A stretch of DNA of 21,219 nt from Scatosoma sp045614565. Its GTDB lineage: Bacteria; Bacillota; Clostridia; Christensenellales; Borkfalkiaceae. Each line of letters starts with the position of its first letter. Position 1 is the first letter of the stretch. Where the stretch lies: positions 1-21,219 of the forward strand of contig JAZLDG010000022.1 of NCBI GenBank assembly GCA_045614565.1, given 5' to 3'. Positions 1 through 7,500 of the stretch are shown piece after piece. The notes below the pieces were generated by a model. That model saw only the letters and a program-made list of their open reading frames with translations. It was not told the DNA's origin and ran no database searches. Both the position numbers and the translations under genes were made by a program.

Positions 1-214
1 GCCTCCGGCTTCCTGCCGGCTGCGAGCTTTCCTGACTACCGGTTGCGTTGTCGATATATGCCTTGATTTGGTCACGGTACATATACGCCATAACCGCCAC
101 GATAAGTACGATTACAACGACAACAAATATCTTGCCCGCCGTACTTAATTTTTTAAACTTCTTTACCGCTTTTTTAACTTGCTTTGAATTTTTACTTTTT
201 TTTGATTTTGCCAT
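1..214 (-). CDS. Membrane-anchored protein, N-terminal part (cut by window edge)
   Basis: Reading leftward from ATG at 214, 71 codons stay open to the window edge, so only the N-terminus is present. Residues 1-28 are very rich in Lys and Ser, with a basic segment (KKAVKKFKK) that would stay in the cytoplasm. About residues 29-46 form one hydrophobic membrane helix (KIFVVVVIVLIVAVMAYM). A polar Ser/Gln/Gly linker follows and probably lies outside the cell. An AAGGAA ribosome binding site lies just upstream. The start is only 26 bases past the terminator of the PFL operon and I see no good promoter of its own, so transcription may depend on readthrough. This pattern fits membrane-tethered extracytoplasmic enzymes or binding proteins, but the functional domain is outside the window and I assign no function. 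Confidence 0.75.
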   Translation of the reverse strand, partial: MAKSKKSKNSKQVKKAVKKFKKLSTAGKIFVVVVIVLIVAVMAYMYRDQIKAYIDNATGSQESSQPAGSRR

Positions 215-240
215 ACGTTTCCTTATATGATTTGTTGTAA

Positions 241-269
241 AAAGCTGCCACCAAAACGGTGACAGCTTT
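241..269 (-). terminator. Intrinsic terminator of the PFL operon
   Basis: On the minus strand a 12-bp stem (AAAGCTGTCACC with GGTGGCAGCTTT, one G-U pair) closes a 5-nt loop and runs into further T residues. It lies 31 bases after the stop of the glycyl-radical gene. A smaller hairpin (TTGGG, loop, CCCAA at 282-295) lies between the stop codon and this terminator. Confidence 0.85.
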
Positions 270-300
270 CGTTTACTCTACTTGGGTATTCCCAAACCGA

Positions 301-534
301 TTACATGGATTCGTGAATGGTTCTGGAAATAACGTCATCCTGCTGTTCCTTCGTAAGCTTAATGAAGTTTACTGCATAGCCGGAAACACGGATGGTGAGT
401 TGGGGATACTTCTCAGGATGCGCTTGCGCGTCCAAAAGAGTTTCGCGGTCAAATACGTTAACGTTGAGGTGGTGACCACCGTCGCCAACGTAACCGTCCA
501 ACATAGCAACCAAATTATCTACTCTTTGCGACAT
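301..534 (-). CDS. Stand-alone glycyl-radical domain of pyruvate formate-lyase (GrcA/YfiD-like)
   Basis: This 77-residue protein matches only the C-terminus of pyruvate formate-lyase. It has the LDGY segment near residue 12, HLNVNV at 22-27, the PEKYPQLTIR stretch, and the glycyl-radical motif RVSGYAVNF with radical Gly52. The end (TKEQQDDVISRT) resembles the E. coli PFL C-terminus. In family knowledge, this glycine is converted to a stable radical by the activase and relays it to the active-site cysteines. E. coli GrcA/YfiD is a free version that repairs oxygen-cut PFL, but is longer, with an extra N-terminal part absent here. The start is ATG at 534, with a strong AAGGAGA site (542-548) at good spacing. 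The gene follows the PFL large part by 85 bases in a different reading frame and is followed by a terminator. I infer that it is an essential subunit of a two-piece PFL, because the large part lacks this domain. Confidence 0.93.
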   Translation of the reverse strand: MSQRVDNLVAMLDGYVGDGGHHLNVNVFDRETLLDAQAHPEKYPQLTIRVSGYAVNFIKLTKEQQDDVISRTIHESM

Positions 535-574
535 AATATTATCTCCTTTATTTTTATTGTATTCCTATTCGGCT

Positions 575-598
575 CGCCTACGCTACTACGCGCAGGCG
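575..598 (-). promoter_or_regulatory. Intercistronic hairpin between the two PFL pieces
   Basis: In the minus-strand transcript CGCCTGCGC pairs with GCGTAGGCG (nine pairs, one G-U) around a 6-nt loop. An outer CGG/CCG helix (603-605 with 570-572) can extend it across a small internal loop. No T-run follows, so it is not a typical terminator. Such hairpins often block 3' exonucleases or pause polymerase and so set the ratio of neighbouring proteins; that role here is inference. Confidence 0.6.
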
Positions 599-619
599 GA
601 TACCGAAGTCCTTTGAAAA

Positions 620-2653
620 TTAGTCTTCTTTACCAAGCGATGCAGGCATAATGGAGAAGGTGTTGGAAATACCGTCACGAGAATATTCGTAAGGCAATTT
701 TGCAACCGATTCCAAAGATGCAAGCGCACCGTTGCTGTCTCTACCGTGCATGGGGTTTGCACCAGGTGCAAGGGGCGTACCGCCTCTTCTACCATCGGGC
801 GTGTTACCCGTCTTTTTACCGTATACGACGTTGGACGTGATCGTCAAAATGGACGTCGTAGGAACGCTGTCACGGTAGGTGTAATGGCTCTTAACCTTCT
901 TCATAAAGGTCTTCAAGATCCATACGGCGATTTCGTCCGCGCGGTCGTCGTTGTTACCGTACTTAGGATAATCGCCTTCGATGCGGTAGTCTACTACGAT
1001 ACCGTCTTCGTTACGAACGGGGTAAACTTTCGCGTACTTGATTGCCGCCAAAGAGTCAGCCGCGCAAGAAAGACCTGCAATACCCGTCGCGAAGAAGCGG
1101 CGTACGTTGGTGTCGTGCAAGGACATTTCCAACGCTTCGTAGCTGTATTTATCGTGCATATAGTGAATAAGATTAAGCGTATTCACGTACAAGTCTGCAA
1201 GCCACGTCATCATATTGTCGAATTTCGCAACGACTTCGTCGTAGCAAAGCGCGTCATCGCTCGTAATCGGCATAAATTCGGGGGAAACCTGCATCGGTTT
1301 GCCCGTCTTTTTATCCTTCATAAGCTCGTCGCGACCGCCGTTGATTGCGTACAACAAGCATTTCGCAAGGTTTGCTCTCGCACCGAAGAATTGCATATCT
1401 TTACCAACTCTCATACAGCTTACACAGCAAGCGATTGCGTAATCGTCGCCCATTTCGGGACGCATCAAATCGTCGCTTTCGTATTGAATGGAAGACGTAC
1501 GAATGGAAATATCCGCGCAGTACTTTTTGAAGCCTACGGGCAATCTCTTCGACCACAAAACGGTAAGGTTGGGTTCGGGAGCAGGACCAAGGTTATCGAG
1601 CGTATGCAAGATACGGAACGCCGTCTTGGTAACGAGCGATCTTCCGTCTACGCCCATACCGCCGATTGCTTCGGTAACCCAAGTAGGATCGCCCGAGAAC
1701 AATTCGTTGTATTCCTTCGTTCTCATAAACTTAACGATACGAAGCTTCATTACGAAGTGATCGATATATTCTTGCGCTTCTTCTTCCGTGATAAGTCCTT
1801 TATTAAGGTCACGTTGAATATAGATATCAAGGAATGTCGTATTTCTACCGATAGACATCGCCGCGCCGTTTTGATCCTTGATTGCCGCAAGGTAACCAAA
1901 GTACAAAGCTTGTACCGCTTCTTTTGCCGTTTCAGCAGGTCTGGAAATATCGCAGCCGTAAATCGCCGCCATTTCCTTCAACGCCTTCAACGCTTTTACT
2001 TGATCCGCTAATTCTTCACGGTTTCTTACCTTTTCAGGTGTCATATCGCCGTTGATAGCAAGCTTGTCTTCTTCCTTTTTACGGATAAGGTAATCTACGC
2101 CGTAAAGTGCAACACGGCGATAGTCGCCGATAATTCTACCACGGCCGTAAGCATCGGGAAGTCCCGTCAAGATATGCGCGGAACGAGCCGCTCTCATTTC
2201 AGGCGTGTAAGCGTCGAAAACGCCTTCGTTGTGCGTTTTTCTATATTTCGTAAAGATTTCCTTTACTTGGGGATCGATTTGATAACCGTACATTTCCAAC
2301 GCGCCTTCGGACATACGGATACCGCCGAAGGGTTGCAAGGAACGCTTGAAAGGTTCGTCCGTTTGCAAACCTACGATCTTTTCAAGATCTTTATCTAAAT
2401 AACCCGCACCGTGGGAAGTAAGCGAAGATACGATTTTCGTATCCGCATTCAAAACGCCGCCCGCGTCGCGTTCTTTCTTGGACAGGTCGCAAACGATAGC
2501 CCAAAGCTTTTTCGTCGCTTCCGTTGCAGGCGCAAGGAAGCTTGCGTCACCTTCATACGGCGTGTAGTTACGTTGAATGAAATCACGTACGTCTACTTCG
2601 TCGCTGCACCATTTACCGGGAATAAAACCTTCCCAACCTTTGTATTGCATCAT
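620..2653 (-). CDS. pflB: Pyruvate formate-lyase large part (formate C-acetyltransferase) lacking the glycyl-radical domain
   Basis: The protein is collinear with E. coli PflB from WEGF near the N-terminus through NYTPYEGD, GLPDAYGRGRIIGDYRRVALYG, the catalytic Cys-Cys pair (ACCVSCM; C409-C410 from this start), QFFGARANLAK, GIAGLS, YGKKTGNTPDGRR and GANPMHGRD. It stops at LGKED, just where E. coli PFL enters the linker to its glycyl-radical domain. The enzyme converts pyruvate and CoA to acetyl-CoA and formate in the cytoplasm under anoxia. A GTG at 2659 lies only two bases from the AGGAG site, whereas ATG at 2653 lies eight bases from it. I therefore choose 2653, giving 677 residues. With the separate 77-residue radical protein the total is 754, close to the 760 of E. 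coli PFL. The upstream thioredoxin-like gene ends 56 bases before the start, with a short hairpin (2697-2708) at its end. Confidence 0.96.
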   Translation of the reverse strand: MMQYKGWEGFIPGKWCSDEVDVRDFIQRNYTPYEGDASFLAPATEATKKLWAIVCDLSKKERDAGGVLNADTKIVSSLTSHGAGYLDKDLEKIVGLQTDEPFKRSLQPFGGIRMSEGALEMYGYQIDPQVKEIFTKYRKTHNEGVFDAYTPEMRAARSAHILTGLPDAYGRGRIIGDYRRVALYGVDYLIRKKEEDKLAINGDMTPEKVRNREELADQVKALKALKEMAAIYGCDISRPAETAKEAVQALYFGYLAAIKDQNGAAMSIGRNTTFLDIYIQRDLNKGLITEEEAQEYIDHFVMKLRIVKFMRTKEYNELFSGDPTWVTEAIGGMGVDGRSLVTKTAFRILHTLDNLGPAPEPNLTVLWSKRLPVGFKKYCADISIRTSSIQYESDDLMRPEMGDDYAIACCVSCMRVGKDMQFFGARANLAKCLLYAINGGRDELMKDKKTGKPMQVSPEFMPITSDDALCYDEVVAKFDNMMTWLADLYVNTLNLIHYMHDKYSYEALEMSLHDTNVRRFFATGIAGLSCAADSLAAIKYAKVYPVRNEDGIVVDYRIEGDYPKYGNNDDRADEIAVWILKTFMKKVKSHYTYRDSVPTTSILTITSNVVYGKKTGNTPDGRRGGTPLAPGANPMHGRDSNGALASLESVAKLPYEYSRDGISNTFSIMPASLGKED

Positions 2654-2709
2654 TGTCACTACTCCTATAAATTATAATTATTTCCTATATCATAAACCGC
2701 AAACGCGGA

Positions 2710-3021
2710 TTATTTTCCTTGATATTCTTCTATTTTCGCATCCAGCCAAAGTTCTAAAATTTCTTCGGGCTGAAAGCCTGCGCAACGGGCAAAAATTTCA
2801 CCGTCGTTCATCAAAAGAATGGTCGGTACGCGGGTTACGTCCCACTCTTCCATCAGCGCGGTCGTCGAATAGTCCGCTTCGATATGCACGAGCTTTATAT
2901 CCGATCTTTCCCCCACGAGTCTTTGCAAAATGGGCATCAGCGTCAAGCAATTCGCACAGCTTTCCCCGCTGATTTCCACGCAACAAAGACCTTGTAACTG
3001 TTCTTTGTATTTTGCGTCCAT
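2710..3021 (-). CDS. Thioredoxin-fold protein of the PFL operon (CANC motif)
   Basis: The protein has 103 residues, close to classical thioredoxin length. A CxxC redox motif (CANC, C22 and C25) stands where thioredoxin has WCGPC. The later sequence follows the fold: an IEADYS strand, WDVTRVPTILL carrying the usual cis-proline, and a C-terminal helix. An extra Cys pair (C13-C14) precedes the motif. The ATG shares one base with the pflA stop (TAATG), and a GGAG site lies inside the end of pflA, so translation is very probably coupled to the activase. Thioredoxins reduce protein disulfides. Here the partner may be the activase, with its oxygen-sensitive cluster cysteines, or the PFL active-site cysteines, but that is inference from position. 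It could also be a general thioredoxin placed by chance. Confidence 0.85.
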   Translation of the reverse strand: MDAKYKEQLQGLCCVEISGESCANCLTLMPILQRLVGERSDIKLVHIEADYSTTALMEEWDVTRVPTILLMNDGEIFARCAGFQPEEILELWLDAKIEEYQGK

Positions 3022-3749
3022 TATTTTTCTCCGTATAAAATGCGTTTCGCGTTCATCACCCGTTCTTTGGTCGGCGATTGCACGCCTTTGAGCGGGTACT
3101 CGATGCCAAGGCTTTCGTATTTCACAACCCCCATCGTATGATAGGGCAGAACTTCCACCTTTTCCACGCTTTGCAAGCCGTCGATAAATTCCCGCGTTCT
3201 TTTCAGCGACTCGTCGTCGTCCGTAATATCGGGAACGAGAACTTGTCTAATCCACGTCGCTTTGTTATGCTCGCTTAAAAACTTCGCGAACGCCAGCGTT
3301 TTTTTGTTCGATTGTCCCGTGAGCTTTTTACAAGCTTCGTCGTCGATATGCTTGATATCGAGCAAGAACAAATCGGCAACACCGAGCAATTCCTGATGCT
3401 TTTTAACGCTCGTTTCGTTATCGGGATCAAAAGTCACGCCGGAAGTGTCTACGCAAGTGTGAATAGCTTTCTCTTTGAGTTTTTTGAAAAGCTCGATCAC
3501 GAAATCGATTTGAAGTAACGGTTCGCCGCCGCTTACGGTAACCCCGCCCTTGTCGCCGAAATAGTTTTTATATTTCAACGCACGTTCGACGACGGCTTCG
3601 ACCGTATATTCCGTACCGCCTGCACCCCAAGTATCGGGATTGTGGCAGTATTGACAGCGCAACGGACAGCCTTGCAGGAACACGACGAAACGGATACCCG
3701 GACCGTCTACCGTACCGAAAGATTCAAAAGAATGAATACGTCCCGTCAT
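3021..3749 (-). CDS. pflA: Pyruvate formate-lyase activating enzyme (radical SAM)
   Basis: The protein has 242 residues (E. coli PflA has 246). The N-terminal segment SFGTVDGPGIRFVVFLQGC leads into the radical-SAM cluster motif CPLRCQYC (C28, C32, C35), which binds the [4Fe-4S] cluster. The SAM-binding TVSGGEP follows at about 71-77, then DTSG and LLDIKH typical of PFL activases, and the C-terminal EVLPYHTMG block. The enzyme uses reduced flavodoxin or ferredoxin and SAM to abstract hydrogen from the PFL radical glycine, here Gly52 of the separate small protein. It is the first gene of the operon, behind a consensus promoter and a structured leader. The ribosome binding site AAAGGGGG is strong. 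It overlaps the thioredoxin-like gene by one base. Confidence 0.96.
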   Translation of the reverse strand: MTGRIHSFESFGTVDGPGIRFVVFLQGCPLRCQYCHNPDTWGAGGTEYTVEAVVERALKYKNYFGDKGGVTVSGGEPLLQIDFVIELFKKLKEKAIHTCVDTSGVTFDPDNETSVKKHQELLGVADLFLLDIKHIDDEACKKLTGQSNKKTLAFAKFLSEHNKATWIRQVLVPDITDDDESLKRTREFIDGLQSVEKVEVLPYHTMGVVKYESLGIEYPLKGVQSPTKERVMNAKRILYGEK

Positions 3750-3752
3750 TCG

Positions 3753-3803
3753 TTACCCCCTTTATGTATAAAAAGGGCAACGCGACCACCGCGCGACGCC
3801 CCT
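3753..3803 (-). promoter_or_regulatory. pflA leader with terminator-like hairpin and alternative helix over the ribosome binding site
   Basis: About twelve bases after the predicted transcription start, the minus-strand transcript can form a 12-position stem (arms 3803-3792 and 3784-3773, one T-T mismatch and two G-U pairs, 7-nt loop) followed by five T residues. That is the layout of an intrinsic terminator. The last bases of the same hairpin (CCCTTT) can instead pair with AAAGGG, which is the pflA ribosome binding site. Forming one structure disrupts the other. This looks like an attenuator or riboregulator, but I recognise no known riboswitch class and the evidence is pairing by eye. Confidence 0.5.
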
Positions 3804-3806
3804 GTC

Positions 3807-3882
3807 CGTTCTTACGATATATATTATACCACGCTTAACTTTACTTGTCAAGCCTTTGTACGCATTTTTCTTCGTAAGAACG
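3807..3882. repeat. 11-bp perfect inverted repeat flanking the PFL promoter
   Basis: CGTTCTTACGA at 3807-3817 is repeated in inverse orientation as TCGTAAGAACG at 3872-3882. The arm centres are 65 bp apart, with the whole -35/-10 promoter between them. One arm covers the predicted start site and the other lies about 20 bp upstream of the -35 box. The outer arm is not transcribed, so the symmetry acts at the DNA level if at all. A pair of operators for one regulator is the obvious reading; the regulator is unknown. Confidence 0.6.
3823..3851 (-). promoter_or_regulatory. Consensus sigma-A promoter of the PFL operon
   Basis: On the minus strand TTGACA (3851-3846) and TATAAT (3828-3823) are separated by exactly 17 bp, a perfect housekeeping consensus. 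The predicted start near 3816 gives a leader of about 67 nt to pflA. An AT-rich tract (about 3897-3914) further upstream could serve as an UP element. So strong a core suggests that control comes from repression or from the leader rather than from weak initiation. Confidence 0.88.
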
Positions 3883-3883
3883 C

Positions 3884-3896
3884 GGGAAATTTTCCC
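3884..3896. promoter_or_regulatory. Palindrome upstream of the PFL promoter
   Basis: GGGAAA-T-TTTCCC is a 13-bp odd-centred palindrome two bases beyond the outer arm of the flanking repeat, at roughly -74 from the predicted start. It has no T-run or length to be a terminator of the upstream GtrA gene. It may be a binding site; no regulator is identified. Confidence 0.35.
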
Positions 3897-3974
3897 TTAT
3901 ATATTTATATATAAACCATTATTTTTATTATCAATCAAAAAGTGAAAAATATCCTTTATAACCCCTACAAGATT

Positions 3975-4472
3975 TTAAGTACGAAACACGAACAATTTTC
4001 TGCCCAAGTAATTCCAAACCAAAACGGTTACGGTCATAATTGCTTTTGCAATCCATTTTTCCCAAGCCGTACCCAAGAACGCCAAGTTTCCAAACAGCTC
4101 GATATCAGGAAAGATCCAAACCAGCAGCAAAACGCCAAGCTCGGTAATCGCTAAGCCGATCACGCCGACGAGCGAAAATAGCGCAAACCCCTTTTTGGAA
4201 CGGGCTTCTTTTTGATCGCGAACGGCGCGAAAGACGAAGCGAACGGACAATACCCAGTTCACCAAAAGCCCCGCGCAAAAGCCGAGCGCGGTGGATAAAA
4301 CGAGCGCGACACTCGTCCATACCCCGTTTTCCACGGGGAACACGAGCGGAAAGAGTAACGCGTCAAATATCCAAAACACGATATAATCAACGAGCGTCGC
4401 CGTCGCGCCCACGAGCAAAAAGCGGACGATCTCCCAAAAAAGTTCTTTTTTCGTTTGTTTATTTTCGTTCAT
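3975..4472 (-). CDS. GtrA-family four-helix membrane protein
   Basis: From ATG at 4472 the protein has 165 residues and four hydrophobic segments. The first has FLLVGATATLVDYIVFW. The second ends in GLLVNWVLSVRFVF, matching the family's N-F/W-x-L-x-R-x-x-V-F signature. The third is FSLVGVIGLAITELGVLLLVW. The fourth (TVTVLVWNYLGRKLFVF) carries the matching closing motif. GtrA proteins are thought to move lipid-linked sugars or help modify cell-surface polysaccharides. I prefer 4472 to an upstream ATG at 4565 because an AGGAG site lies nine bases before it, and the upstream extension is hydrophilic and overlaps the rpoC terminator. Neighbours give no pathway clue. No clear promoter or terminator of its own was seen; the 75 bases after its stop are AT-rich. 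Confidence 0.85.
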   Translation of the reverse strand: MNENKQTKKELFWEIVRFLLVGATATLVDYIVFWIFDALLFPLVFPVENGVWTSVALVLSTALGFCAGLLVNWVLSVRFVFRAVRDQKEARSKKGFALFSLVGVIGLAITELGVLLLVWIFPDIELFGNLAFLGTAWEKWIAKAIMTVTVLVWNYLGRKLFVFRT

Positions 4473-4546
4473 TCTTCGCCACTCCTGGTAGGCGTTAATG
4501 TCGGTATTCTCATACCTGCCCCACCCGTTTTTATGCAAAACAAATT

Positions 4547-4571
4547 CTCCCCGTGAAAAAATCACGGGGAG
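4547..4571. terminator. Hairpin terminator after rpoC
   Basis: A perfect 10-bp stem (CTCCCCGTGA with TCACGGGGAG) with a 5-nt loop begins 13 bases past the rpoC stop. In the rpoC direction it is followed by AATTTGTTTT, a modest U-tract. In the opposite direction it is followed by TTTTCGTTTTTTTT, a better one, although no plus-strand gene lies upstream. It probably ends rpoBC transcripts and may also block antisense transcription. Confidence 0.75.
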
Positions 4572-4583
4572 TTTTCGTTTTTT

Positions 4584-7500
4584 TTAAGCCGTCGTTTCCG
4601 TTGAGGGAGCTTCGTTAGAATCTTCTTTGTCGGACGATTCCCCATTTTTCGTCGCTTTATACGCGCCGATATACTGCGGAGTTACGCTCTTATACGATTT
4701 TGTACCCGTACCTGCGGGGATCAATTTACCGATAATAACGTTTTCTTTCAAACCGACGAGATAATCACGCTTGGTGCGAATAGCCGCTTCGGTAAGCACG
4801 CGCGACGTTTCTTGGAAGGACGCCGCCGACAAGAAGGAGTCGGTTGCAAGCGCGGCTTTGGTGATACCGAGCAACACGCGTTTTGCAAGCGCGGGTCTGC
4901 CGCCGTTTGCCATTGCTTTTGCGCTTTCGTCTTGGAAGGTAACCATATCAACGAGCTCGCCGGGTAACAAGTTGGTGTCGCCTGCGTTTTCTACGCGAAC
5001 CTTTTTGAGCATTTGGCGAACGATGATTTCAACGTGTTTGTCGTTGATTTCAACGCCTTGCGAACGGTATACGGACTGTACCTGTTCAAGGATATAGTCT
5101 TGTACGCCTTTCACGCCTTGTACGCGGAGAATATCCTGCGGATATACGCTACCTGCGTTAAGCAATACGCCGGGAGCAACCTTTTCGCCTTCTTTTACCT
5201 TGATTTCCGCATTGAAGGGAAGGGTGTATTCTTTCTTGACTTCGCCCGTCGCTTCGTCGCAAATCTTGATGTGCTTGGAGCCGTCGGAATCGTCAATGGA
5301 TACGACACCGTCCACTTCGCAAATGGTCGCGCAGCCTTTGGGTTTTCTCACTTCAAAAAGTTCTTCTACACGGGGAAGACCTTGCGTGATGTCGCCCGTC
5401 GCCGCGATACCGCCCGTGTGGAACGTACGCATCGTAAGCTGCGTACCGGGTTCACCGATGGATTGCGCCGCAATCGTACCAACCGCTTCGCCAACCTGTA
5501 CGGGAAGCGTCGTCGCCATATTCTTACCGTAACATTTTGCGCAAACGCCGAATCTCGACGAGCAAGCAAAGATACTACGAATAGAAACTTCCGCAATGCC
5601 TGCATCGCAAATCGCGTCCGCTTCTTTCGCGTCGATAAACTGGTTCATACCGACGAGAATTTCGCCCGTTTCGGGATGCACGACGTCTTCCGCCGCAAAT
5701 CTACCCAAAATTCTCGAATGCAAGCCTTCGATTTCCTTGCCTACCACGTCGTAAATCGCACGGACTTTCATACCTTGGGGTTTTCTGCCCGCACAGCAAT
5801 CGTCTTCGCGAACGATAATTTCGTGAGAAACGTCTACCAAACGACGGGTCAAATAACCCGAGTCCGCCGTCTTTAACGCCGTATCCGTCAAACCTTTACG
5901 TCCGCCGTGCGACGAAATGAAGTATTCGAGAACGGACAAGCCGTTTCTGAAACACGATTTAACGGGAACTTCGATCTTTTTACCTTGCGGGTTAACCATT
6001 AGACCACGCATACCTGCGAGCTGTTTAATCTGGTCGATCGAACCACGCGCACCCGAGTCAGCCATCATCCAAATGGGATTGAACTTATCTTCTTCACCTT
6101 GCTTTTTCAAAAGCGCGGCTACGCGATCGGTTGCGGAATCCCATTGCGCGATAACGGCATTGTAGCGTTCTTCTTCGTTCAAAAGACCACGCGCGTATTT
6201 CTTCGCGATCTTGGACACTTCTTGTTCCGCGCCGTCGATAATTTCTTCCTTTTCCGCAGGAATTTTCATATCGAATACGGACGTCGTCAACGCCGCGAGC
6301 GTGGAGTATTTATAGCCCCTTTCTTTGAGCGCGTCCAAAACGTAGGAAGCCTTGGGTGCTTTACCCGTTCTAAACGCCGCTTCAACGATTTTGGAAAGGT
6401 GCTTCTTGCCGATTGCTCTTGCCTTACCGATAAATTCGGCGTCAAGCTCCAAACGGAGATAGGATTCAGGCGTGTCGCGTTTTACGAAATCCAAATCCTG
6501 CGGCAAGTCTTCGTTGTACAACAAACGGCCGATCGTCGTTTTGATGATACCCGAAACTTCGAGCTTGCCCGTCTTTTCGTTGCGGCGTACTTCCGCATTT
6601 TTTACAGGTACTTCGCCTTCCTTGTTATCCACGGGGCATCTGTACGGTAAAGGCAAATGATCGAACTTACCTTCGGGAAGCTCTACCACACGTTTGAGAT
6701 ACATTTCGTCCTGTTCGTGCGCGAGCTTGTTTTGATAAGCAAGAATCGCTTCGTTCTCGGACGAATACACGGGTGCTTCGTATACTTCCCCGTTTTCGTC
6801 GGGACGGCCTTGTTCGTCATATTTCTTGCCTTCTTCACGGCGTTTGATTGTCAACCAGTACGCACCGATAATCATATCTTGCGTGGGCGACATAACCGAT
6901 TTACCGTCGGCAAGCTTCAAAATATTATTCGCCGAAAGCATCAAGAATCTTGCTTCCGCTTGCGCTTCTACGCTCAAAGGAAGGTGTACTGCCATTTGGT
7001 CGCCGTCGAAGTCGGCGTTGAAAGGTCCGCAAACGAGCGGGGAAATCTTAATAGCACGGCCTTCGATCAAAACGGGTTCAAACGCTTGAATGGACAAACG
7101 GTGCAACGTAGGCGCACGGTTCAAAAGCACGGGGTGGTCCTTGATAACGTCTTCTAAAACGTTCCATACCATATCCTTGGTCGCCTTTTCTACGGCGCGC
7201 TTCGCCGTTTTGATGTTGTGGCATTGACCGCTTTCCACAAGGCGTTTCATAATGAACGGCTTGAAAAGCTCGATCGCCATTTCCTTGGGCAAACCACATT
7301 GATAAATTTTAAGTTCAGGTCCAACGACGATAACCGAACGACCCGAATAGTCTACACGCTTACCGAGCAAGTTTTGACGGAAACGGCCTTGTTTACCGCG
7401 AAGCATTGCCGAAAGCGATTTCAAATCGCGGTTGGAAGGACCGGAAAGCGCCTTACCGCGTCTGCCGTTGTCGATCAACGCGTCTACCGCTTCTTGCAAC

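Noticed and set aside
535..619. The PFL split as a sequencing frameshift or in-frame stop
   Set aside because: The gap is 85 bases, non-homologous to PFL, contains a stable hairpin, and ends in a strong ribosome binding site and ATG. A single base error cannot produce that.
746..2011. Long plus-strand open frame (421 codons) opposite pflB
   Set aside because: The translation is rich in Arg, His, Phe and Val with no recognisable domain, and the opposite strand is clearly PFL. It is a by-product of codon use.
2657..2659. GTG start for the PFL large part
   Set aside because: It lies only two bases after AGGAG; the ATG at 2653 has ideal spacing.
4473..4565. 31-residue N-terminal extension of the GtrA protein
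   Set aside because: It is hydrophilic, overlaps the rpoC terminator, and the internal ATG at 4472 has an AGGAG site.
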